The notes beneath the pieces are model-generated. The model had not been told where the DNA came from and searched no databases. It was given only the letters and a program-made list of their open reading frames with translations. Shown here piece after piece: positions 39,089-49,085 of a DNA stretch of 64,000 bases. The DNA lies in contig CAIQJF010000034.1 of assembly GCA_903872075.1 (NCBI GenBank), forward strand, positions 1 through 64,000, read 5' to 3'. A program made the translations under genes and the position numbers. How positions within the stretch are numbered: the stretch's first letter is position 1; each line of letters starts with the position of its first letter. This stretch comes from an uncultured Caulobacteraceae bacterium. GTDB lineage: Bacteria; Pseudomonadota; Alphaproteobacteria; Caulobacterales; Caulobacteraceae.

Positions 39089-40310
39089 GCGTGCCTCGGT
39101 CTTCCGACAAGGGGCCGCCGATGGCCCCGGACAGTTCGGCCACATACCGCGCCACATAGGCCTGAGTCCCGGGCTCCATCAGGGAGAACGGCCCCGGACG
39201 ATAGGCGCGCGAGCGCACGCCCGCCTGGTTGCGCTCGATGATCAGCTTGTCCTCGGCGCTGGTGACGTCCCAGAGCCAGATCAGCCGGGCGAGGTCATAG
39301 TCGCGGCCTTCGACAGCGTCGCCGCGCACCAGCCAGATCACCTCCATCTCGGTGTCCAGCGCGCCCCGGGGGATGAACCGATAGAGGACGCCGTGGTCGG
39401 CATAGGCCAGGAAGGCGCTCGTCATGCCCAGCTCTCCGAACACACATTGGCCATTCCAGCTCGCTCCACCGCGGCCCATGGGCGGCGCCAGCGGCTTGCC
39501 GTCGCGGCTGCCGGTCAGGCAGCCCTCCGAAAGGGGCGAACGCATGACCCGGGCGGTCTCGCATCCGTCGGCCGCAGGGCCCCAGGCCTCGACGTCGGCC
39601 AGGCCCGTCTCCGGATCGGTATCGGGTGACAGGCTGCGATTGCCCGGCCGCGACAGGGCATGCAGCACCGAGAACTCCGGGTGCGACGGCCCGCAGTGGT
39701 AGCACTCATGATAGTTCTCCATGACAAGCTTCCAGTTGGCCGCCACCCGATAGGTCGCGCGATGGGCGATCCTGGCGTTCTCCCAGTCGTAGAGGCCGGT
39801 CATCGCCGCGATGGCTGTCTCGGCCGCGCCCAGCGCCGGCGGCGCGGCGCCGAAGCTGATGAACACCAGTCCGCCGATCACCTTCAGGGGCAGGGCGGTC
39901 AGGCCATGGTCCGCCGGATCGAAGCTCGCCGGCATCTCCCTCGCGGCGCGCAGCGCGCCATCCAGGCGGAAGCTCCAGGCATGATAGGGACAGGTGAACA
40001 TCGCGCCGGAACCGGCTTTGTCCACGCAAACGCGCGATCCGCGATGGGGGCAGACATTGGCCAGGGCGCGCAGCACGCCGTCCTCGCCGCGGACGACAAT
40101 CGCCGATTCTGCTCCAAACTCGGCCGTGAACCAGTCGCCGGCGTCCGTCGCCTGGCTCACATGGCCAGCCAGAAGCCAACGGCCGCCAAGCAGGCGCAGA
40201 TCGGCGGCGAACGCGTCATCACGAAGATAGAGCGCCTGGGGCAGACTGTATCCGGGCCGACAGTCGGCGAGCAGCCGGATCAGCGATGGAGAATGAGCGA
40301 AGTCGGCCAC
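39078..40310 (-). CDS. Rieske non-heme iron oxygenase, alpha-subunit type (410 aa)
   Basis: A ring-hydroxylating or N-demethylating oxygenase subunit. The Rieske 2Fe-2S motif is Cys87-x-His89 ... Cys107-x2-His110 (CPHRG, CPYHAW). The mononuclear iron site is E202-x2-His205-x4-His210 in NWKLVMENYHECYHCGPSH, equivalent to the D-x2-H-x4-H motif of naphthalene dioxygenase but with Glu at the first position. I chose GTG at 40308-40310 because GAAGGA lies a few bases upstream; longer in-frame versions start in the divergent gene's promoter. Neither a ferredoxin nor a reductase gene is adjacent, so electrons must come from elsewhere or from the overlapping FAD enzyme downstream. Similar stand-alone proteins act on glycine betaine, choline or aromatic acids. 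Confidence 0.88.
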   Translation of the reverse strand: MADFAHSPSLIRLLADCRPGYSLPQALYLRDDAFAADLRLLGGRWLLAGHVSQATDAGDWFTAEFGAESAIVVRGEDGVLRALANVCPHRGSRVCVDKAGSGAMFTCPYHAWSFRLDGALRAAREMPASFDPADHGLTALPLKVIGGLVFISFGAAPPALGAAETAIAAMTGLYDWENARIAHRATYRVAANWKLVMENYHECYHCGPSHPEFSVLHALSRPGNRSLSPDTDPETGLADVEAWGPAADGCETARVMRSPLSEGCLTGSRDGKPLAPPMGRGGASWNGQCVFGELGMTSAFLAYADHGVLYRFIPRGALDTEMEVIWLVRGDAVEGRDYDLARLIWLWDVTSAEDKLIIERNQAGVRSRAYRPGPFSLMEPGTQAYVARYVAELSGAIGGPLSEDRGTHGL

Positions 40311-40473
40311 GCGTTGTCCTTCACCGGGCTTCAAGCCCACCCACCCCTGAGCGGGCCCCGGCGTAACCGATCCGGCGGCGGGCAGGCAAGCGGAGAGCCT
40401 GTTCAGCAACGGTTCACGCGCGTGCGTGTTACTGTCGAGGCTGATCGCCGTGAAGCCGCGAAAGGAAACGTCC

Positions 40474-42579
40474 ATGCGCCCGCGCTCCCTGCTGACCGCC
40501 CTGCTGACCACCGCAGGCGCCATGACCCTTGTCACGGCCGCCCTGGCCGATCCTCCCGAGCGTGTCGGGCGCGTCGCCTATCTCGAAGGCGGCGTCTCGC
40601 TGCGTCCGCCGCAGCAGGACGACTGGGTGTGGGCCAGCCGCAACTATCCCGCCGCGCCGGGCGAAGCGCTCTGGACCGGTGAGGACGGCCGCGCCGAGGT
40701 TCAGGTCGGTGCGGTGGAACTCCGTCTTGACCGCCGGACGGCCCTCGACGTCCTGGACCTGGACTATGGCGGCATGCGCGTGGGCCTGACCCAGGGCGCC
40801 CTCGACGTGCGAGTCTGGGCCGTGCCGACCGGCGGGGTGACGGTATCGACACCGGTGGGCGATGTGCGGCTGCAGGCGGCCGGCCTCTATCGGATCGATG
40901 TCGATCAGCCCGCCGGCGAGGGCGTCGATCCCGGAATCGCGGTGACGGTCTTCGACGGCCAGGCCGAGACCAGCAATGATGACGGCGTCACGCCCGTTCG
41001 CGCCGGGGAGGCCGCCGTGCTCTATCCGGGCGCCTCGCCACGTCACTATGCCGCCCGTAACGCCGCCATCGACGACTGGGGCCGTCGCCGCGAGGCCGAA
41101 GGCGCGGGCCCGCCGCCCGTGTCGGATGACGAGGCGCTGCCTGGGATGGAGGATCTCTATGCCTCAGGCAATTTCACCACCGACCCCGATTACGGCCAGG
41201 TCTGGTACCCCCGTGAGGTGCCCAGCGACTGGGTTCCCTACAGCGATGGACAGTGGGTGTGGGTCGCGCCTTGGGGCTACACCTGGGTCGACAATCAACC
41301 CTGGGGCTTCACCCCGTTTCACTATGGGCGGTGGGCGCGGATCCACGACCGCTGGGGCTGGATTCCCGGCGAGCGCCGGCGCCAGCCGGTCTATGCTCCG
41401 GCTCTGGTCGGCTTCTTCGGCGGCGGCGGCTGGCGCGTGCGGGGTTCCGAGGCGGTCGGCTGGGCGCCTCTGGGGCCGGGCGAGGCCTATCGTCCCGGCT
41501 ACGAGGCCGGTGACGACTATCGCCGCCGTCTGAATGCCGATGGCCGCCGCGACGGTCATCGCGACGACCGGCCCGGCGAAAACCGGGACGGTCGCGGCCT
41601 GCGCAACGGCTTCGCCGCGACAGTCGTGGGCGCCGCGGCCTTCAGCGGCGGGCAGCCGGTTCGCCGGTCCGCAATCCCCGTCACGCCTGACGTCGTGGCC
41701 GGCGCGCCGACAGCCAATCCGATGCAACGTCCTCCGGGCGTGAGGGCGTTCCCGCCAGGGTCCGCCGATCAGTCGCGCCCCGGCCAGGGGGCGTCCGCCC
41801 GCGACGGCGGCGTTCAGTGGGACCGCGGCTCGCGGCAGACCCCGCCCACAGGCTCGATCGCCGGTCCGCCGGCAAATGGATCGCGTCCGAACGGTCCCGG
41901 TTTCGGAGCGCCGCCGTCGGCGAATGGACCGGGCGCGCCGCCACCCTTCCGGCGGCCGGCCGACGCCGCCGCGTCCTCGCCGGGGCTGCCGCGGGTCGGC
42001 GCGCCGGAGATCCGTCGCCGGCCCTATGGTTATGGCCAACCGGGATACACCCCTCCGACGCCGTCGACCTCAGGGTTGCGAGCGTCGCCGCCCGCCGCCG
42101 GGACGCCCCAGGGGGCGGGCGGCGACACCCCGCGGCCGTATCGCTATGGCCAGCCGGGGGCCGCGCCAGCGCCCGCGATCCAGGACGTGAGACCGCCGCC
42201 TCCGCCCCGGCCGGCCCCAACGTCGGGCGCGCCTGTGGCGCGGTTCGGCCAGGGCGCCGACACTCCGTCGCGCGCCCAGGACCAGGCGCGCGCCGAAGCC
42301 GAAGTCGCCCGTCAGGCGCAGGCCCGCGATGCGCAGATTCAGGCCTATGTGCGGGCCCAGAGGGAGGCCGATCAGGCGCGTCAGAGCCAGATGCGTCAGA
42401 ACCAGAGCCCGCCCGCGGTTCAGCCGCAGGCCCAGCCGCGATTCGTCGCGCCAACGCCTCCGCCGGCCGCCGCGCCGCCGCCTCGGACTTTTGCGCCGCG
42501 GTCGCAGCCCGCGGAGCCCGCCTCCCGGCCGCCGCCTCCGCCGGCGCGGGAGGACAGGCGCCAGGGCGCACAGCCCTGA
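40474..42579 (+). CDS. FecR/DUF6600-domain exported protein with Pro-rich tail (701 aa)
   Basis: A periplasmic or surface protein: signal peptide at residues 1-25 (SLLTALLTTAGAMTLVTAALA), then a FecR-like beta domain (about 28-200) with VGRVAYLEGGVSLRPP and GVTVSTPVGDVRLQAAGLYRIDV. A Trp/Tyr-rich segment at about 240-310 (YSDGQWVWVAPWGYTWVD, WGWIPG) matches DUF6600. From about residue 380 onward the chain is low-complexity, rich in Pro, Arg, Gln and Gly with repeated GQPG/RPYRYGQPG units, suggesting an extended wall- or polysaccharide-facing tail. AAAGGAAA precedes the ATG at 40474. It is divergent from the Rieske gene and lies 71 bases before the MoxR-type operon. Function is unknown. Confidence 0.82.
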   Translation: MRPRSLLTALLTTAGAMTLVTAALADPPERVGRVAYLEGGVSLRPPQQDDWVWASRNYPAAPGEALWTGEDGRAEVQVGAVELRLDRRTALDVLDLDYGGMRVGLTQGALDVRVWAVPTGGVTVSTPVGDVRLQAAGLYRIDVDQPAGEGVDPGIAVTVFDGQAETSNDDGVTPVRAGEAAVLYPGASPRHYAARNAAIDDWGRRREAEGAGPPPVSDDEALPGMEDLYASGNFTTDPDYGQVWYPREVPSDWVPYSDGQWVWVAPWGYTWVDNQPWGFTPFHYGRWARIHDRWGWIPGERRRQPVYAPALVGFFGGGGWRVRGSEAVGWAPLGPGEAYRPGYEAGDDYRRRLNADGRRDGHRDDRPGENRDGRGLRNGFAATVVGAAAFSGGQPVRRSAIPVTPDVVAGAPTANPMQRPPGVRAFPPGSADQSRPGQGASARDGGVQWDRGSRQTPPTGSIAGPPANGSRPNGPGFGAPPSANGPGAPPPFRRPADAAASSPGLPRVGAPEIRRRPYGYGQPGYTPPTPSTSGLRASPPAAGTPQGAGGDTPRPYRYGQPGAAPAPAIQDVRPPPPPRPAPTSGAPVARFGQGADTPSRAQDQARAEAEVARQAQARDAQIQAYVRAQREADQARQSQMRQNQSPPAVQPQAQPRFVAPTPPPAAAPPPRTFAPRSQPAEPASRPPPPPAREDRRQGAQP

Positions 42580-42650
42580 GCTCAAGGGCCGTCCCGGCGT
42601 CGCGAATTGTCTGATAGACATCCGTTCGTGGCGAGACGGAGAGGCCGGGA

Positions 42651-43313
42651 TTGACGGAGGGGGCGCATCTGGCGACGGCGACGGGACCGGATCCCGCGGC
42701 CCTGGCCGCTCTGCATGCGCGGCTGCTGCGCGATCGCGACCTGCAGTTCGCGTTTCCGGCGGTCAAGACGCCGGCGCCGTTTCGACAGCCTGACTGGTTG
42801 AAGGCGCTGGAGGACATGCTGGTCCGCGCGTTCGAGGCGGCTTGGCCGGTCCTGAAGGTGCTGTTCTGGGTCGGCCTGGCGCTCGGCGCGGCGCTGATTC
42901 TGTCGCTCATCGTACGAGAACTCTGGGGCGTCCGGTTCGCGCGACGCCGACGCGCCCAGGCCGCGCGGGCGAAGCCCGCCGACTGGCGGCCGGATCCGCT
43001 CCGCGCCGCGGCGCTGCTGGAGAACGCCGACCGCCTGGCGGCCCTGGGCCGTTTCGACATGGCCGTGCGCCTGATCCTGCATCGCGGAGTCGAGGACATC
43101 GATGCCCGCCGCCCTCACGCCGTGCGCCCTGCCCTGACCGCCCGGGATATCGCCGCGCTTGAGACGGTCCCGCCCGCCGCCCGCACCGCCTTCGCCCGCA
43201 TCGCCGCCGTGGTCGAATTCAGCGCCTTCGCCGGCCGCCCGATCGGCGAGGCCGCCTTCGCCCAGTGCCGCCAGGCGTATGAAGCCTTCGTGGCGCCCGA
43301 GGCCTGGGCGTGA
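42651..43313 (+). CDS. DUF4129-domain membrane protein (220 aa)
   Basis: First gene of the six-gene operon. A single transmembrane helix at about residues 62-85 (VLKVLFWVGLALGAALILSLIV) is followed by a basic stretch and a cytoplasmic helical region. That region contains LLENADRLAALGRFDMAVRLIL and a C-terminal end typical of DUF4129, which resembles the C-terminal part of transglutaminase-like membrane proteins from MoxR operons. The start is a TTG at 42651 with GGAGAGG a few bases upstream. Its stop overlaps the GTG start of the next gene (GTGA). Role inferred from the neighbourhood: a membrane anchor or adaptor for the MoxR ATPase machinery. Confidence 0.82.
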   Translation: MTEGAHLATATGPDPAALAALHARLLRDRDLQFAFPAVKTPAPFRQPDWLKALEDMLVRAFEAAWPVLKVLFWVGLALGAALILSLIVRELWGVRFARRRRAQAARAKPADWRPDPLRAAALLENADRLAALGRFDMAVRLILHRGVEDIDARRPHAVRPALTARDIAALETVPPAARTAFARIAAVVEFSAFAGRPIGEAAFAQCRQAYEAFVAPEAWA

Positions 43314-44589
43314 CGACGCTCGAGCGGGTAGAGACGCCCGTCGCCGCCGGTGGGCCGTTCTCAGGCCTGACCGCCGGCCTGATCGTTCTGGCCGGGGTTT
43401 TCGCCTTCTGCGCCCTGGCGGTCTTGCTGGCCTATGCGCCGGACCTGAGGCGTGGCGACAATGGCGAGGCGCACGCCCTCTCCAGCGGCGCGGTGGGCTA
43501 CGCTGGCCTGGCCAAGGCGCTTCGGCTCGCGGGCGATCCCGTGGTGATCAATCGCGCGCCGCTGCCGCAGGGCGCCCGCCATGGCCTGCTGGTGGTCACC
43601 CCCCCGGTCGGCGCCCATCGCGAGGCCGTCGATGCGTTCGGTTTCAAGGGCCCCGTGCTGGTGGTTCTGCCCAAATGGGCCACAGCGCCCGATCCCCGCC
43701 ACCAGGGATGGGTGCGCAAGGTGCAACTGATCGATCCCAGCTGGTTTCCCGCCGGTTCGCTGCCGGCCAGCGCCGGCGTGGTCCGCCGGCAAGGCCTTTC
43801 GCGTCCGGTTCTCTCGGCGTCCGGCGTCGGCGGACCATTCCAGGCTGGGGTCCGACTGGCGGCCGGCCCTGTCGATTCGCTTCAGGCGATCACGGCGCCG
43901 GGGTGGAAACCCGTGCTTGTCGACCAATCCGGCGCGGTGATCCTGGCGCGGGCGCCGGACGCGCCGCTCTATGTTCTGGCCGACCCCGACCTCCTCGACA
44001 CCCAGGGCCTGGCCCATATCGACACCCTGGCCACGGCCCTGACCCTCATCCGCACCCTCAGGGCGGGGGAGGGGCCGGTGATCTTCGATGTCCGCCTCAA
44101 CGGCTTCACGCGTGAGCGCGGCTTGTTGCGATTGCTGCTTGAGCCGCCGTTCCTGGCCGTGACCCTGTGCCTGGCCGCCGCCGCCGCCCTGGCGGGCTGG
44201 CAGGCGTTCTGCCGCTTCGGCCCGGCGCGGGCGGGCGGGCGCACGATCCCTCTGGGCAAGGCCGCCCTGGTGGAGAACACCGCGGCCCTTATCCGGCTGG
44301 CCGGCCGCGAGCCCCGCATGGGCGGCCGTTATGCCGATCTCACCGTCGCCCTGGCCGCGCGCGCGGTGGGCGCGCCCCGGGGTCTGGGCGAGGCGGGCCT
44401 CGCCGCCTTCCTCGATCGCCTTGGCGCCCGGCGGGGTCTGGGCGCGGGCCTCGACGACCTGGACCGGCGCGCCCGGACCGCGACCACCGCCGAAGGTCTG
44501 ACAGCCGCGGCGCGAAAGCTCTACGACTGGCGCCGGGGGCTCGCCGGCCCTGACGTCCCGAACCGCCCTCCAGAGAGACGAGATCCGCC

Positions 44590-44593
<4 letters not shown>
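43310..44593 (+). CDS. DUF4350-domain membrane protein (427 aa)
   Basis: A membrane-anchored protein with helices at about residues 17-40 ([23 protein letters not shown]) and about 268-288. Between them lies a Rossmann-like DUF4350 domain with [20 protein letters not shown] and a [19 protein letters not shown]-like end (here [19 protein letters not shown]). The cytoplasmic C-terminus (about 300-427) is Ala/Arg-rich and includes [19 protein letters not shown]. The GTG start at 43310 overlaps the stop of the DUF4129 gene and the stop overlaps the MoxR TTG start. DUF4350 proteins occur beside DUF4129, MoxR and DUF58 in many bacteria. It may sense a ligand in the periplasm or present a client to MoxR; neither is shown. 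Confidence 0.82.
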
Positions 44594-45542
<949 letters not shown>

Positions 45543-45546
<4 letters not shown>

Positions 45547-46853
45547 TCTATCCCACCGCCCGGGCGGTGGTCCTGGCCGCGGCCGGCGCGCCGGTCGCCC
45601 TGCTGCTCGGCCTCGTCGCGCCGGGATGGTGGGTGGCGGGCGGCGCCTGGATCGCCCTGCTGGCGGCCCTGATCCTGATCGACGCCCTGATCGGACCGGG
45701 TCGCGGCGCGGTCCACGCCAGCCTTGAGACGCCGGCCGCCATCGGGACCGGATCGGTGGGCGAACTCGCGCTGCGGGTCGTGTTCGACGGCGTCGCGCCG
45801 CGCCGGGCCGAATTCTCGCTGGACTGCCCGGCGCGTCTGTCGATCTCGCCCAGCCGGGGCGTGCTGACCTTCTCCGGATCGCAGGCGTCGACGCGCGCCG
45901 AGCTAATTCCGCTGCGTCGGGGCGAGGCGGAGATCACCGCCCTGTGGCTACGCTGGCGCGGCGGGCTCGGCCTGGTGTGGAAGCAGTGGCGGGAGACGCC
46001 GGAGCGCACGGTCGCCGTGCTGCCGGACGTCTCCGGGGTCAAGGCTCAGGCGATCCGGCTCTATGGCCGCGAGGCGCCGGCGGGGATGAAAAGCCAGCTG
46101 GAGACCGGCGAGGGTTCGGAGTTCCACGCCCTGCGCGAGGCGCCCGCCGCCATCGATCCACGGGCCATCGACTGGAAACAGTCGGCCCGCCACGGCAGGC
46201 TTCTGGCCAAGGAGTTCCGGGTCGAGCGCAATCATCCGATCGTCTTCGCCATCGACACCGGGCGGGCCATGGGTGAGCCGCTGGAGGGCGCGCCGCGCCT
46301 CGACCGGGCGATCAACGCCGCCCTTTTGCTGGCCTATGTCTGCCTCAAGACCGGGGACATGGCCGCGGTGTTCGGCTTCGGCGCCCGGCCCCGCGCCTTT
46401 TCGGGCTTCGTCAGCGGCGCCGGCAATCTGCGCCGGCTGCAGACTCAGCTGGCCGGCCTCGACTACGGCGAGGACGAGACCAACTACACCCTTGGCCTGA
46501 CCCAGCTCGGCGCCAGCCTCAAGCGCCGCTCCCTGATCGTGGTCTTCACCGAATTCGCCGATACGACCAGCGCCGAACTGATGATCGAGAACCTCACCCG
46601 GCTGCTGCGCCGCCACCTGGTGCTGTTCGTGGCGCTGCGCGACTCCGACCTGGAACGCCTCACCCAGGCCGAGCCGCGCGACGCCGAGACGGTCTCCCGC
46701 GCCGTCACCGCCCACGCCCTGCTGCGCGCCCGGGACCTGGTCATCGCGCGTCTGGCGCGCCTGGGCGTGCGGATCGTCGACGCCCCCGCCGAGCGGCTGG
46801 GGCCGGCCCTGATTTCGGCCTATCTCGATCTGAAAAGGTCCGACGCCCTGTGA
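45543..46853 (+). CDS. DUF58-domain (VWA-like) protein (436 aa)
   Basis: A membrane-anchored DUF58 protein, the standard partner of MoxR. Two short hydrophobic helices at the N-terminus (about residues 8-27 and 29-47) are followed by a beta-rich region. The DUF58 core at about 190-240 reads [32 protein letters not shown] and [11 protein letters not shown]. The last is a von Willebrand A-like metal site in a degenerate form (DTGRA instead of DxSxS). The rest completes an alpha/beta Rossmann fold, including [18 protein letters not shown]. The GTG start overlaps the moxR stop as GTGA. Likely an assembly or stress factor in the envelope; the substrate is unknown. Confidence 0.9.
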
Positions 46854-47842
46854 GCCGCCTGGAGCTGCGCAGCCACCGTTTCCGCGCCGAGCGCGAGGCC
46901 GACTGGCGCCGGCTGGAGCAGCTGCTCGCCCGGGCGGAGGCCGGCCGCGCCGCGGCGCTCAGCGAGGACGAACTGCTAGACCTGCCGCTGCTCTACCGCG
47001 CCTTGATCTCCTCTCTCTCGGTGGCGCGGGCGACGTCGCTCGACGCCTCCCTGATCGCCTATCTGGAGGCCCTGGCCGCCCGGGCCTATTTCTTCGTCTA
47101 TGGCGCCAGGGTGCGCCCGCGCGAGCGGCTGGCGCGGTTCTTCCGCTCAGGCTGGCCGGGCGCTGTGCGCGATCTGTGGCGCGAGACCCTGGTCTCCGGC
47201 GCGATCCTCATCCTGTCCGCCCTCGTGGGCTATCTGCTGGTGACCCAGGACGCCGACTGGTACGGCGCGATCATGCCGGGGGGCATGACCCAGGGCCGCG
47301 ATCCCACCGCGACGACCGCCTATCTGAAGTCGGTGCTCTACGACGCCCACGGCCAGAGCGGCCTGTCGGTGTTCGCCACCTATCTCTTCACTCACAACGC
47401 CCAGATCGCCCTGCTGGCCTTCGCCCTGGGCTTCGCCTTCTGCCTGCCCACGGCCCTGCTGGTGGGGCAGAACGGCCTCAGTCTCGGCGCCTTGCTGGCG
47501 CTCTACGCCGGGCGGGGCCTTGGGCTTCAGCTCGGGGGCTGGCTGGTCATCCATGGGGTGACGGAGCTCTTCGCCACGGTGCTGGCCGGGGCGGCGGGGT
47601 TCCGCCTGGGCTGGACGGTGATGTTCCCGGGCGAGCGCGGCCGCCTCGATGCGCTGGCCAACGCCGGACGCACCGCCGGCGCGGCCATGGCCGGGGTGGT
47701 GATCATGCTGATCTGCGCCGGGGCCCTGGAAGGCGTGGGCCGGCAGCTGATCCGCGACGATGTCGCGCGCTGGTCCATCGGCGCCGCCACGGCGCTGGTC
47801 TGGGGGCTCTATTTCTACTGGCCGCGGCGGGGGCCCGCATGA
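46850..47842 (+). CDS. SpoIIM-like (stage II sporulation protein M family) membrane protein (330 aa)
   Basis: A polytopic membrane protein with about six helices in the second two-thirds, including LVSGAILILSALVGYLLV, IALLAFALGFAFCLPTALLVG, VIHGVTELFATVLAGAAGF and AAMAGVVIMLICAGALEGVG. HGVTELFA and the N-terminal FxxRxERLARFFRSGWP-like segment are the family hallmarks. SpoIIM helps remodel peptidoglycan during sporulation in Bacillus, but the family is widespread in non-sporulating bacteria, as here, beside RDD and MoxR genes. The cytoplasmic N-terminus (1-95) is helical and charged. GTG 46850 overlaps the DUF58 stop, and the stop overlaps the RDD start ATG. A cell-envelope role is plausible. 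Confidence 0.9.
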   Translation: MSRLELRSHRFRAEREADWRRLEQLLARAEAGRAAALSEDELLDLPLLYRALISSLSVARATSLDASLIAYLEALAARAYFFVYGARVRPRERLARFFRSGWPGAVRDLWRETLVSGAILILSALVGYLLVTQDADWYGAIMPGGMTQGRDPTATTAYLKSVLYDAHGQSGLSVFATYLFTHNAQIALLAFALGFAFCLPTALLVGQNGLSLGALLALYAGRGLGLQLGGWLVIHGVTELFATVLAGAAGFRLGWTVMFPGERGRLDALANAGRTAGAAMAGVVIMLICAGALEGVGRQLIRDDVARWSIGAATALVWGLYFYWPRRGPA

Positions 47843-48732
47843 GCGCTCCGGAGGCGAAGGTGGACGATCTGGCGCTCAGCCGGCGTCTGGTGACCCCGGA
47901 GGGCGTCGATCTGCGCCTGGGCCTCGCCTCGGCGGCCGAACGCGCTTCGGCGTTCGTGATCGACGCGGGCGTCATCCTCGTCGCCCTGCTGGCGCTGACC
48001 CTCATCGCCGCGCCGCTGGGTCTGTCGGCCGGCGAGGCGGGGCGAGAGGTCGCCGCCATCGTCTGGCTGCTGGGCGCCTTTGCCCTGCGCAACGGCTACT
48101 TCATGCTGTTCGAACTGGGCCCGCGGGGCGCGACGCCGGGCAAGCAGGCCCTGCGCCTGCGGGTGGTGGCGCGGGACGGCGGGGCCCCCACGGCGGAGGC
48201 CATCTTCGCCCGCAACGCCCTGCGCGAGATCGAGATCTTCCTCCCGCTGAGCCTGATCGGCGGGGCCATGGCGGCGGGCGATCCCGTGGACGGCGCGATG
48301 GTGGGCCTGGCTCTGGTGTGGTCCGGGACCTTCCTGCTGCTGCCGCTGTTCAACCGTGAGCGGCTGCGGGCCGGCGATCTGGTGGCCGGGACCTGGGTGG
48401 TGCGCTCGCCACGCCCCGTTCTGCTCGCCGATCTGGCGGCCGCTTCGTCGTCGCCGGTCGCCGCCGGCGTGGGCGGCTTCGCCTTCACCACCGCCCAGAC
48501 CGGCGCCTATGGCGTCAAGGAACTGGAGCTGCTCGAAACGGTCCTGCGCCGCCGCGATCCCGAGGCCCTGGCCGCCGTGGCAAGGCGCATCCGCGCCAAG
48601 ATCGGCTACGCCGCCCCGCTTGGCGAAAACGACGAGGCTTTCCTTACCGCCTACTACGCCGCCCTCAGGGGGCGCCTCGAACAGGGCCTGCTGTTCGGCC
48701 GGCGGCGGCGGGACAAGTTCGATGTGGGGTGA
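47839..48732 (+). CDS. RDD-family membrane protein (297 aa)
   Basis: Last gene of the operon. The RDD domain (about residues 25-190) has the expected three or four helices: ERASAFVIDAGVILVALLALTLIAA, IVWLLGAFALRNGYFMLFELGPRGATPGKQALRLRV-type boundary with GATPGKQ at its core, and MVGLALVWSGTFLLLPLF. The C-terminal 85 residues are a soluble helical extension with KELELLETVLRRRDPEALAAVARRI and end in an arginine cluster. The ATG at 47839 overlaps the SpoIIM stop as ATGA, which decides the start against a longer frame. RDD proteins are thought to transport or bind small solutes; the extension could contact the MoxR/DUF58 proteins. After its stop the GC content falls sharply. Confidence 0.88.
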   Translation: MSAPEAKVDDLALSRRLVTPEGVDLRLGLASAAERASAFVIDAGVILVALLALTLIAAPLGLSAGEAGREVAAIVWLLGAFALRNGYFMLFELGPRGATPGKQALRLRVVARDGGAPTAEAIFARNALREIEIFLPLSLIGGAMAAGDPVDGAMVGLALVWSGTFLLLPLFNRERLRAGDLVAGTWVVRSPRPVLLADLAAASSSPVAAGVGGFAFTTAQTGAYGVKELELLETVLRRRDPEALAAVARRIRAKIGYAAPLGENDEAFLTAYYAALRGRLEQGLLFGRRRRDKFDVG

Positions 48733-48785
48733 TGTTCATCCCGAATGCACCGCCAGGGTGCAGGCGGTCGGGAGCGTTAGTTGAG

Positions 48786-48801
48786 TGCGCTGTCACCTTA
48801 A
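48786..48801 (+). repeat. RAYT-associated repeat, copy 1 (imperfect)
   Basis: TGCGCTGTCACCTTAA differs at two positions from the 16-bp core TGCACTGTCACCGTAA. It contains the stop codon of the low-GC gene at 48793-49065. Confidence 0.55.
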
Positions 48802-49065
48802 CACCATAAATTGATCGACAACAAATACTCCGAATAAGCATATGATAAATCCTAAAGGTATACATATTCTCGTTACAAGCAGGGGCCGCCTCGGTGCTTT
48901 CCCGTCTTTTATCAGCTGGTTGTATTTTTCATGTATTCGATCATCTGGTGATACAAATCGGAACGAATTGCCGACAACATATTTGTTTACCGTCTGGCCA
49001 GCCCTCATCCCGACTAAGACGATTACAAATCCGGACGCCGCAGTAATGTTTGCCAAATTGCTCAT
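48793..49065 (-). CDS. Hypothetical low-GC two-helix membrane protein (90 aa)
   Basis: I do not recognise this protein. It has an N-terminal hydrophobic segment (about residues 9-20, SGFVIVLVGMRAG), a polar central region of about 45 residues (YVVGNSFRFVSPDDRIHEKYNQLIKDGKAP) and a C-terminal helix (about 68-86, ICIPLGFIICLFGVFVVD). Isoleucine, phenylalanine, asparagine and lysine are frequent, and GC over 48801-49070 is about 42%, against clearly higher values on both sides. This points to recent transfer. Its stop codon lies inside one repeat copy and its start lies just before another, so it looks like cargo between mobile repeats. A small membrane toxin or immunity protein is conceivable but not shown. 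Confidence 0.6.
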   Translation of the reverse strand: MSNLANITAASGFVIVLVGMRAGQTVNKYVVGNSFRFVSPDDRIHEKYNQLIKDGKAPRRPLLVTRICIPLGFIICLFGVFVVDQFMVLR

Positions 49066-49068
49066 TTA

Positions 49069-49085
49069 ATTACGGTGACAGTGCA
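49069..49085 (-). repeat. RAYT-associated repeat, copy 2 (inverted)
   Basis: The minus strand reads TGCACTGTCACCGTAAT, identical over 17 bases to copy 3 but in opposite orientation. It contains the last codons and TAA stop of the transposase frame. Confidence 0.7.

Noticed and set aside
48749-48768. ACCGCC/GGCGGT hairpin after the RDD gene as terminator
   Set aside because: The stem is only six base pairs with an eight-base loop and no T-run; too weak to report as a feature.
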